Shown here: positions 1-5,173 of the stretch, piece by piece
How positions within the stretch are numbered: position 1 is the first letter of the stretch
Layout of the letters: the number at the start of each line of letters is the position of its first letter
Assembly (NCBI GenBank): GCA_002366755.1
Contig: DFBV01000097.1
Location: forward strand, 1 to 5,173
Direction of reading: 5' to 3'
Source of the DNA: Anaerolineales bacterium UBA3071
GTDB lineage: Bacteria; Chloroflexota; Anaerolineae; UBA3071
Length of the DNA: 5,173 bases
Notes under the pieces: model-generated
Told to the model about the DNA's origin: nothing
What the model saw: only the letters and a program-made list of their open reading frames with translations
Database searches by the model: none
Program-made: the position numbers and the translations under genes

Positions 1-2
1 TG

Positions 3-554
3 AGCCAGGAGCAGGCTGATCGGATGCTGGAGCGGATGGAAGCAGGCTTCAGCAGGGGCATCATGCCCTTCGGGCGGGGCCACAGGGGCCATGGCGGCCG
101 AGGGATGGGGAGTTGGATGGGCGGCCCGGAGAACTCACTGATCAGTGTCGCGGCTGACCAACTCGACCTCACAGTGGACGAATTGCTGGCCGAGCTTGAA
201 GACGGCATGAGTATTGCCGATGTGGCGGGGCAGCAGGGCGTGAATGCGCAGACCATCGCCGATGGTTTCATCGCCGTCCGCACCGAGAAACTGGACGAGG
301 CCGTGGCCGAGGGGCGCATCACCCAGGAGCAGGCCGACGAGATGCTGGCTCACATGACGGAGGAAGTGGCCGAACATCTGAACGAACCCTTCGACGAAGG
401 ACACGGCCCTGGCGGCTGCCGGGATGAACTCCCCGACGGCTTCCGGCGAGGTGGATTCGAGCGTGGCGGCCAGCAGCCTGGTGGCCGGCGGCCTGGTGGC
501 CGGCGGCCTGGTGGGATGGGACGCTTCGGTGGTTTCTCCGGCCGGGGTGAGTAA
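3..554 (+). CDS. Modular Gly/Arg/His-rich repeat protein, 5' end outside the window
   Basis: No function is recognised. The frame is open from base 3 without a stop, so the gene very probably starts upstream; the ATG at 24 lies inside a repeat unit and is unlikely to be the start. 183 residues are visible. Residues 45-118 form an acidic, helix-rich module that runs through a TVDELLAELEDG stretch and an IADVAGQQGV stretch to ITQEQADEML. The window opens with the end of a previous copy (SQEQADRML), 106 codons earlier. Each copy ends in a 'PF' followed by a glycine-rich linker (GRGHRGHGGRG; then DEGHGPGG). The tail from about residue 131 is Gly/Arg/Pro-rich and contains RRPGG repeats. No membrane segment is visible, and a signal peptide could only lie upstream. 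The gene ends in tandem TAA TAG and is followed by its own terminator, so it is separate from the glycosyltransferase genes. Similar Q-A-D-x-M/I-L modules are common in hypothetical proteins of Chloroflexota and Actinomycetota. The coding call is secure; the role is unknown. Confidence 0.85.
   Translation, partial: SQEQADRMLERMEAGFSRGIMPFGRGHRGHGGRGMGSWMGGPENSLISVAADQLDLTVDELLAELEDGMSIADVAGQQGVNAQTIADGFIAVRTEKLDEAVAEGRITQEQADEMLAHMTEEVAEHLNEPFDEGHGPGGCRDELPDGFRRGGFERGGQQPGGRRPGGRRPGGMGRFGGFSGRGE
477..515 (+). repeat. 15-bp in-frame tandem repeat, 2.6 copies
   Basis: The unit CCTGGTGGCCGGCGG occurs at 477-491 and 492-506, followed by a partial copy, CCTGGTGGG, at 507-515. The two full copies are identical. 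As a multiple of three it keeps the frame and encodes PGGRR repeated in the basic C-terminal tail of the upstream repeat protein. Such a tract can gain or lose units by slippage without breaking the gene. Confidence 0.85.
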
Positions 555-577
555 TAGCTGGCGTGTTCTGAGACAGC

Positions 578-610
578 GAGGGGCGGACGCGATGTTCGCC
601 CCTCTTTCTT
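578..610 (+). terminator. Intrinsic terminator after the repeat protein gene
   Basis: Arms 578-588 and 594-604 pair over 11 base pairs (eight perfect GC-rich pairs from GAGGGGCG, one G-U wobble, then A-T and C-G) around the five-base loop GCGAT. The stem is followed directly by TTTCTT at 605-610. It lies 24 bases after the TAA stop, the expected place, and separates this gene from the promoter downstream. Confidence 0.85.
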
Positions 611-622
611 GTGTTCCGTAGT

Positions 623-655
623 CCTGTCAAGCCTCCGTCGGCGGAGAGCGGCAGG
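623..655. other. Small nested hairpin in the intergenic gap
   Basis: An outer stem, CCTGTC (623-628) with GGCAGG (650-655, one G-U pair), encloses an inner stem, CTCCG (633-637) with CGGAG (642-646), and a TCGG loop. It has no T-tract, so it is not an obvious terminator. It lies upstream of the 715-743 promoter and therefore would not be in that transcript. It may be a remnant of a dispersed palindromic repeat, or chance in GC-rich DNA. Confidence 0.35.
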
Positions 656-714
656 GGATGACGCTTCCACGGCCGAAGGGAGTCGAACTTTGAACTGGCC
701 CAGCGGTGGGGCAT

Positions 715-743
715 TTGACAGAGGCTCCCTCATCAATTACAAT
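715..743 (+). promoter_or_regulatory. Near-consensus sigma70-type promoter for the GT2-GT39 genes
   Basis: The -35 box TTGACA (715-720) is a perfect match to consensus. It is followed by a 17-base spacer (721-737, the optimal length) and a -10 box TACAAT (738-743, five of six). Transcription would start near 750, giving a leader of about 27 bases before the ATG at 777. The leader holds GAGGGG (757-762) and AAAGGG (768-773) as Shine-Dalgarno-like runs, neither at ideal spacing. The site lies in the gap after a terminator and directly before a gene, which supports the call. Confidence 0.75.
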
Positions 744-776
744 TGCGGCAGTGAATGAGGGGTAGGCAAAGGGTTG

Positions 777-1796
777 ATGAAACTGGTTGTCCAGATCCCA
801 TGCTGGAACGAACAGGCGATGTTGCCCCTGACTCTCGCCGACATCCCCCATCGGATCGCCGGAGTAGATGAAGTTGAAACCCTGATCATAGACGACGGCA
901 GCACCGATCGAACGGTGGAGGTGGCTCAGGCAGCCGGGGTGAATCACGTCGTCCGCTTGCGGCAGCATCGGGGGCTGGCCGCGGCTTTTGTAGCAGGGCT
1001 TGACGCCAGTTTGAGGCTGGGAGCAGGCATTATCGTCAATACCGATGCTGACAACCAGTACCGGGGGAGCGACATCGAACGGCTGATCCATCCCATTCTG
1101 GCCGATCAGGCCGACATGGTGGTGGGCGACCGTCAGACGGATAACGTCTCTCACTTCTAGCGAGGCAAGAAACTGCTGCAGCGGGTCGGCAGTTGGGTGG
1201 TGCGGCAGGCTTCCGGCACCCGCATCCCCGATGCCACCAGCGGCTTCCGGGCCTACAGCAGGGAAGCAGCACTGGCCCTCAACGTCGTCTCCGACTACAC
1301 CTATACCTTGGAGACGATCATCCAGGCTGGCAAGAGAGGGATCGCTCTGGCCCATGTGCCCATCACAACCAACGAACAGACCCGTGAGTCTCGGCTGATC
1401 CGCAGTGTTCCAGATTACCTGCGCCATTCGACTATCACCATCTTGCGGATCTACGCCATGTACGAGCCGCTGCGGGTCTTCTTCATCATCGGAGCCGTGG
1501 TACTGGTGGTCAGTCTGCTGCTCGGCGTGCGCTACCTGTACTTCTTCTTCCTAGGCGAAGGAAAGGGACACATCCAATCGGTAGTGCTGGCGGGCGTATT
1601 GGTGGTGCTGGGTTTCCAGATGCTGCTCATTGGCCTGGTGGCCGACCTGGTCTCCGTCAACCGCCGACTCGGCGAGGAGGTGCTGCTACGAGTCAAGAGG
1701 CTGGAGTTGGAACGGGTTCGAGGGACTGTGCCGGCCGGATCGGAGCCATCGGAGCAGATAGAGGAAGGGGACGAAGTCAGTATCCATGGCCCATGA
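777..1796 (+). pseudogene. GT2 glycosyltransferase (polyprenyl-phosphate sugar synthase type), interrupted by an in-frame TAG
   Basis: A cytoplasmic, membrane-anchored GT2 enzyme of the dolichyl/polyprenyl-phosphate mannose synthase type, expected to transfer a sugar from a nucleotide sugar to a polyprenyl phosphate. ATG 777 is chosen; TTG 774 adjoins it. Visible motifs are IPCWNE (7-12), the nucleotide-binding IIDDGSTDRT (37-46), the metal-binding NTDADNQY (88-95), GDRQTD (117-122) and PDATSGFRA (151-159). Two membrane segments follow, at about 234-258 and 268-292, then a charged tail. Codon 128 is TAG (1158-1160), in frame, while the 211 codons after it remain open and match the family; the intact product would be 339 residues. 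From memory, relatives have serine at this position (HFS before a KKLLQ-like stretch), so one TCG to TAG change would explain it. Restart at GTG 1197 or 1200 is possible, but no good ribosome site is seen. It could instead be a sequencing error or amber readthrough. The end overlaps the next gene by 11 bases. The family is certain; loss of function is only probable. Confidence 0.85.
1158..1160 (+). other. In-frame amber (TAG) codon inside the GT2 gene
   Basis: Codon 128 of the GT2 frame reads TAG between CAC TTC and CGA GGC AAG AAA. The complete genes around it end in TAA or TGA, so the window shows no TAG used as the sole terminator of a gene. The base after the stop is C, which generally weakens termination. 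There is no nearby stem-loop that I can identify as a recoding signal. Confidence 0.9.
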
Positions 1797-4314
1797 GCCT
1801 ATGACCCAAGGCCTCAAATACCGCCGCATACATCTAGGTCTCGTGCTGATGCTGTTCACGCTGGCGCTACTGCCGCGTGTCCTCACTCTTGACGCTTTCA
1901 TCACTTGGGACGAGCCTATGTGGGTGTTCCGTTCGGGCCGTTTCCTGAATGGGCTTACTCATGCCCGCTGGGCGGACACGGCGCCGACGGGCCATCCGGG
2001 TGTGATCACCATGTGGGCGGGCGTGTTGGGCGTGACGCTGTATTCCACCTCTGACCCCGCCGCAGGCCAGGCGCTGGCTACCCTCGCCGCCTCTGCTGGG
2101 CTGCACGCGCAGGACACGAGCGCTCTGCGTCTGCTGGGAGGGTTTCTGCCCCTGGCCCGACTGCCCGTGGCGGTGGTGACGGCACTGACCGTGGCCGCAT
2201 TCTACTGCCTGGCCCGGCGGCTGTTTGACCTTCCCACGGCGCTGCTGGCAGCGCTGCTGCTGGCTTTCGATCCTTTCTTCCTCGCCCACTCCCGCCTGCT
2301 ACACCTGGATGCGCTGGTGACCAGCTTCATGACCCTCTCGTTGCTCAGCTTGCTGGCATATCTCATGGATGGGCGACGGGCACGCTATGCAGCGGTGAGC
2401 GGCCTGTGCGCAGGGCTGGCACTGCTCACCAAGTTGCCTGCCGCGTTCATGGCTCCCTTTGCGCTATTGCTGACCAGCAGTTGCTGGCTGGCGGGTGTTG
2501 TGCAGCGGAAGCTGGGAATGGTAGCCGTGGGCGATGCTCCGATCGTATCCTGCGATCCGTGCTCCTACCCCTGGCGTGGCCTATTGCTATGGGGATTGGC
2601 TGCCGCGCTGACGCTGGTGGTGCTGTGGCCGGCGCTGTGGGCCGACCCGCTAGGCACAGCGCGGACCCTCTTGAGCACCGCCAGCCGCTACGCGACTACG
2701 CCCCACATGAACAACTACTGGTTCGGACAGGTAGTACGCGATCCAGGCTTGCCGTTCTACCTGCTGGCGTTCGGTTTCCGCCTGACACCTGTCGTCTGGC
2801 TGGGGCTGCTGGCGGTGCTTCCCCTGCTAGTCCAGCGCGGGCAGCGTCGCACGCTGCTGCTGGCCTTGCTGGGCTACGTTGTGCTCTTCGTGCTGACGCT
2901 CACCGCGGCGGACAAGAAGTTCGACCGTTACCTGTTGCCCTGTTTCCCGGTGCTGGATCTGGTGGCCTCTGCGGGTCTCGTATCGCTGCTGCGTTGGATG
3001 GCGAGGTGGGGACGGCTGGGCGAGCGGGCACGTCGTGAGCCTTTCGGCGGAGTTTACAGTGAGCGAAGCCGAACTGTTCAGGACAGGCCTGGTCGAACGG
3101 CGCGCCGTCCGGTGTTGGTGCTTGGCATTGCACTCGTCGTGCTTGTGCAGGCGGTGGGCACGCTGCCGCATCATCCATACTATCTGACTTACTACAACCC
3201 ACTACTGGGCGGCGGCCGCCGGGCCGTGCGGACCATCACCGTGGGCTGGGGCGAGGGACTGGATCAGGCAGTGCGCTATTTGAACCAGCGGCCAGACGTC
3301 AAGGAACTGGAAGTCGCCGCCTGGGGAGTGGCAGGGGTGGCTCCCATCCTGAGCGGGCACGTCCATGTCCTCAGCGAGCGGAGCCGCGTCCTGGCCGACT
3401 ACATACTGCTCAACATCGCCGATGTGCAGTTTGGCTCTCCCTACACCTTCGACTACCACGGCCGTGCCGAGCCTGAGCACATCGTCCGGTTGCACGGCGT
3501 GGAGTACGCCTGGGTCTACCGCAACGACCGCTACGAGGGCTTGCTGCAAACGCTGGAGCAAATGGTCGGTAGGGAAGACGCCGTGATCTTCGCCGGGCGG
3601 AGCCAACTGAGCAAACATTGGCCCGCTGGGCGGCCGAGCCTGGTGCTCGATCCCGCGGGCGATGAGGCCGAAATCGCCCGGGCGCTGAACGACGCGGCAC
3701 AGTCGGACCGCACCGTGTGGTACGTGGCCTTCGCGGGGGACGATGAGGGGCAAGACGGGGTGCGACGGCAACTCGAGGCGCATGCGCTGTGCGTGGCCCG
3801 ACACACGCTGCCGCCATTGACGGTCACAGGCTATCGGATCTTGCCCGAAATCGCCTTTGCACCACTGCAGGCGGATGTGCCTATGGAAGTCAACTTCGCG
3901 GGACGCTTGAGCCTGTCGGGACTGGGCCTGAGTGGGACACAGCTTGCGCCGGGGCAAGCCCTTGACGTCATCTTGCGATGGGAAGCCATCGGCTCCGTGG
4001 AGGGGGACTACACCGCCTTCGTGCATCTGCTCGACGGAGAAGGCGGGCGGCTGATTCAGCACGACGAGCGGTTGCTGGACGCGGCAGGCCATCCCACGTC
4101 AGCCTGGGCTGCGGACGAGCCGCACGAGATGCGCTTCTTGCTGTCCATACCGCCCGATACCCTGCCCGGCGACTACACGCTGGTTGTGGGGCTCTATCGC
4201 CTCGACAGTGGCGATCGGCTGTGGCTGGAGGGGGTCGAGGGGTTGCAGAACGACACCGCCTATCCGCTGGCGGTGGTGCGCATTCAGATGATCTTTGTTC
4301 AAGGCGGTCTCTGA
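1786..4314 (+). CDS. GT39-like (PMT_2 type) membrane glycosyltransferase with C-terminal beta-sandwich domain
   Basis: A GT-C fold enzyme of 842 residues, expected to use a polyprenyl-phosphate sugar on the outer face of the membrane; the acceptor is unknown. About twelve hydrophobic segments lie between residues 17 and 460. The acidic loop motif TWDEP (40-44) after the first segment is the expected catalytic Asp-Glu of this fold. GHPG (69-72), HSRLLHLDAL (168-177) and KKFDRYLLPCFPVLDL (377-392) are also typical. A soluble part begins at about 478 with VGWGEGLDQA (486-495). Residues of about 695-838 look like a beta-sandwich (DYTAFVHLLD, TLPGDYTLVVGLY), which I know from related Chloroflexota enzymes. 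ATG 1786 overlaps the GT2 gene by 11 bases, suggesting translational coupling; the upstream GAAGGGG run is too far for an ideal ribosome site, and ATG 1801 is the alternative. The polar loop at 418-438 is encoded by a repeat-like element. Family confidence is high; substrate is unknown. Confidence 0.9.
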   Translation: MAHEPMTQGLKYRRIHLGLVLMLFTLALLPRVLTLDAFITWDEPMWVFRSGRFLNGLTHARWADTAPTGHPGVITMWAGVLGVTLYSTSDPAAGQALATLAASAGLHAQDTSALRLLGGFLPLARLPVAVVTALTVAAFYCLARRLFDLPTALLAALLLAFDPFFLAHSRLLHLDALVTSFMTLSLLSLLAYLMDGRRARYAAVSGLCAGLALLTKLPAAFMAPFALLLTSSCWLAGVVQRKLGMVAVGDAPIVSCDPCSYPWRGLLLWGLAAALTLVVLWPALWADPLGTARTLLSTASRYATTPHMNNYWFGQVVRDPGLPFYLLAFGFRLTPVVWLGLLAVLPLLVQRGQRRTLLLALLGYVVLFVLTLTAADKKFDRYLLPCFPVLDLVASAGLVSLLRWMARWGRLGERARREPFGGVYSERSRTVQDRPGRTARRPVLVLGIALVVLVQAVGTLPHHPYYLTYYNPLLGGGRRAVRTITVGWGEGLDQAVRYLNQRPDVKELEVAAWGVAGVAPILSGHVHVLSERSRVLADYILLNIADVQFGSPYTFDYHGRAEPEHIVRLHGVEYAWVYRNDRYEGLLQTLEQMVGREDAVIFAGRSQLSKHWPAGRPSLVLDPAGDEAEIARALNDAAQSDRTVWYVAFAGDDEGQDGVRRQLEAHALCVARHTLPPLTVTGYRILPEIAFAPLQADVPMEVNFAGRLSLSGLGLSGTQLAPGQALDVILRWEAIGSVEGDYTAFVHLLDGEGGRLIQHDERLLDAAGHPTSAWAADEPHEMRFLLSIPPDTLPGDYTLVVGLYRLDSGDRLWLEGVEGLQNDTAYPLAVVRIQMIFVQGGL
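3041..3094. repeat. Short palindromic, REP-like element inserted in frame in the GT39 gene
   Basis: TTCGGC (3043-3048) pairs with GCCGAA (3068-3073). GAAC-T-GTTC (3071-3079) and the perfect palindrome CAGGCCTG (3084-3091) follow. The segment CAGTGAGCGAAGCCGAAC resembles the TGAGCGAAGTCGAA core of short dispersed repeats that I know from several bacterial phyla. It encodes a highly polar stretch (from REPFGG to DRPGRT) in a loop between two membrane segments. Boundaries are approximate. The palindromes are visible directly; membership in a dispersed family is inferred and needs a genome search. Confidence 0.5.
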
Positions 4315-4333
4315 CCGCCGTCCACGCTGCTGG

Positions 4334-4355
4334 CTGCCGGTCGGGAGACCGGCAG
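4334..4355. terminator. Perfect 9-bp hairpin with GNRA loop after the GT39 gene
   Basis: CTGCCGGTC (4334-4342) pairs perfectly with GACCGGCAG (4347-4355) around a GGGA tetraloop, 19 bases after the TGA stop. The position suits a terminator or a 3' stabilising hairpin. There is no T-tract directly after it, only the mixed TTTCGTTT at 4368-4375, so classical intrinsic termination is doubtful and some read-through into the next gene is likely. Confidence 0.5.
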
Positions 4356-4402
4356 GGAACTAAGGAGTTTCGTTTCCCATCCGCTTCATCCGCTGATGGC
4401 TC

Positions 4403-4431
4403 TTGACCTTCTTTCAGCAGAGTCGTATCAT
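4403..4431 (+). promoter_or_regulatory. Promoter-like TTGACC / TATCAT pair before the last gene
   Basis: TTGACC (4403-4408), a 17-base spacer and TATCAT (4426-4431) match sigma70-type boxes at five of six and four to five of six bases. The -10 box overlaps the ATG at 4430, so a transcript from here would begin inside the gene, after the start codon that best fits the protein. Either the pair is a chance match or the true start lies elsewhere. Low confidence. Confidence 0.25.
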
Positions 4432-5173
4432 GCAACGATCAACTACCCACCTTGAGCAACAACATGCGGCCCTCATCCTCATCCTGATCGCTTTCCTCGG
4501 CCTGGGGGTGACCTATAGCATCGTCAATCCTCTCTTCGAGTCGCCAGACGAGGTGTGGCACTATCAGTATGTCAAGTATCTGGCTGATGGCCACGGGCTG
4601 CCGGTCAGCGATCTGGTGTCGGAGATGCCCTGGCACCAGGAGGGAAGCCAGCCGCCCCTCTATTACCTGCTGGGAGCTGGCCTCACCTTGTGGATAGATA
4701 CCGGCGATGCCGACGCCGTCATTCGCTACAACCCCCATGCCGCAGTGGGGCAGGCCGACGCTGCTGACAACAAGAACATGATGGTCCACACCAGCCTGGA
4801 GGCCTTCCCCTATCGCGGCACCGTCCTGGCCGTGCACCTGATGCGACTGCTCTCCGTCTTGATGGGGGCAGCGACGGTGCTGTGCACTTACCTGACCGCC
4901 TTGACCATCTTCCCCGGGCAGCAGGCTTTGGCCACGGTTGCCGCAGTGATCAACGGTTTCAACCCTCAGTTCATCTTCATCAGCGCCTCGGTGAACAACG
5001 ACAATCTGGTCGTCCTGCTATCCTCTATCGCCGTCTTGCTGCTTATGCGTATCTGGCAAGGTAGAATCAGGCCTGGCCACTTGGCCCTGCTGGGTCTGAT
5101 CGCCGGCCTGACGGCCATGTCCAAGCTGAACGGACTGATTCTGCTGCCCTTCATCGCCGTGCTGCTGATGGTG
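4430..5173 (+). CDS. GT-C type membrane glycosyltransferase, 3' end outside the window
   Basis: An open frame of 248 codons runs from ATG 4430 to the last base; there is no stop, so the C-terminus is missing. A first membrane helix (about 13-33) is followed by the loop motif ESPDE (37-41), the likely catalytic acidic pair of a GT-C enzyme. GSQPPLYYLLGA (72-83) and NPQFIFISASVNNDN (178-192) follow, with further hydrophobic segments at about 132-160, 166-186, 193-207 and 217-245. These motifs are typical of bacterial enzymes annotated as GT39/PMT_2 or DUF2142, and they differ from the upstream 842-residue protein, so this is not a tandem duplicate. The likely role is transfer of a sugar from a lipid-linked donor outside the membrane; the substrate is unknown. 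ATG 4430 is chosen because the next in-frame ATG (codon 66) would remove the acidic motif and a TGA stop closes the frame upstream at 4394. No clear Shine-Dalgarno precedes it. It lies 115 bases after the GT39 stop, on the same strand. Confidence 0.88.
   Translation, partial: MQRSTTHLEQQHAALILILIAFLGLGVTYSIVNPLFESPDEVWHYQYVKYLADGHGLPVSDLVSEMPWHQEGSQPPLYYLLGAGLTLWIDTGDADAVIRYNPHAAVGQADAADNKNMMVHTSLEAFPYRGTVLAVHLMRLLSVLMGAATVLCTYLTALTIFPGQQALATVAAVINGFNPQFIFISASVNNDNLVVLLSSIAVLLLMRIWQGRIRPGHLALLGLIAGLTAMSKLNGLILLPFIAVLLMV

Noticed and set aside
424..621. A 65-codon + strand frame overlapping the end of the repeat protein gene
   Set aside because: It is out of frame with the repeat protein, reads through the terminator hairpin and is low in complexity; it is a shadow of the GC-rich tail.
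685..696. Direct repeat GAACT-TT-GAACT upstream of the promoter as a possible operator
   Set aside because: It is too short, lies 19 bases upstream of the -35 box and occurs once; no regulator gene is nearby to support it.
627..1427. A 266-codon open frame on the minus strand
   Set aside because: It runs antisense to the GT2 motifs, the promoter and the gap. The protein has no family features.
2406..3038. A 210-codon + strand frame inside the GT39 gene
   Set aside because: It is a +2-frame shadow with Arg/Ala/Gly-rich composition and no domain; the main frame is continuous through this region.
3202..4092. A 296-codon open frame on the minus strand
   Set aside because: It lies wholly opposite the GT39 gene, whose motifs and membrane pattern are clear. 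Its translation shows no recognisable domain; long antisense frames are common in GC-rich genes.
4396..4455. A 19-codon frame (ATG 4396) that could be a leader peptide for the last gene
   Set aside because: It has no ribosome site at a usable distance, no run of regulatory codons and no attenuator-like stems around it.
1..5173. CRISPR arrays, tRNA or rRNA genes, transposase genes and phage attachment sites
   Set aside because: I saw no regularly spaced repeats, no cloverleaf-like segments, no integrase or transposase motifs and no terminal inverted repeats. The only repeats are the 15-bp tract, the protein-level modules and the short palindromes listed.

Overview
The window looks like part of a GC-rich bacterial chromosome, most likely a Chloroflexota lineage such as Anaerolineae or Caldilineae. 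That assignment is an inference from the style of the proteins: a GT2 glycosyltransferase with the NTDADNQY and PDATSGFRA motifs, large GT-C enzymes with a C-terminal beta-sandwich domain, and a Gly/Arg-rich repeat protein. No marker gene is present to confirm it. All recognisable genes are on the + strand.

Layout. Bases 3-554 are the 3' end of a modular, Gly/Arg/His-rich repeat protein that begins upstream of the window. It ends at a tandem TAA-TAG and is followed by a strong intrinsic terminator (578-610). A 222-base gap (555-776) holds that terminator, a small nested hairpin and a near-consensus sigma70-type promoter (TTGACA, 17 bases, TACAAT at 715-743). The promoter drives a GT2 glycosyltransferase of the polyprenyl-phosphate sugar synthase type (777-1796). 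Its reading frame is broken by one in-frame TAG at 1158-1160, although both sides match the family. Overlapping it by 11 bases is an 842-codon GT39-like membrane glycosyltransferase (1786-4314). A short palindromic element appears to be inserted in frame in one of its loops. A 115-base gap with a perfect GNRA-loop hairpin then leads to a second, different GT-C type membrane glycosyltransferase, of which 248 codons are visible (4430 to the window end).

Working together (inference). The GT2 enzyme would charge a polyprenyl phosphate with a sugar on the cytoplasmic face. The multi-spanning GT-C enzymes would use such lipid-linked sugars on the outer face to glycosylate proteins or surface polymers. 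If the TAG is real and is not read through, the donor-making step of this set is broken unless another copy exists.

I did not find a convincing undescribed defence, mobile or RNA system. The two points most worth following are the amber codon in an otherwise intact GT2 gene and the repeat-like insertion inside the GT39 coding sequence.
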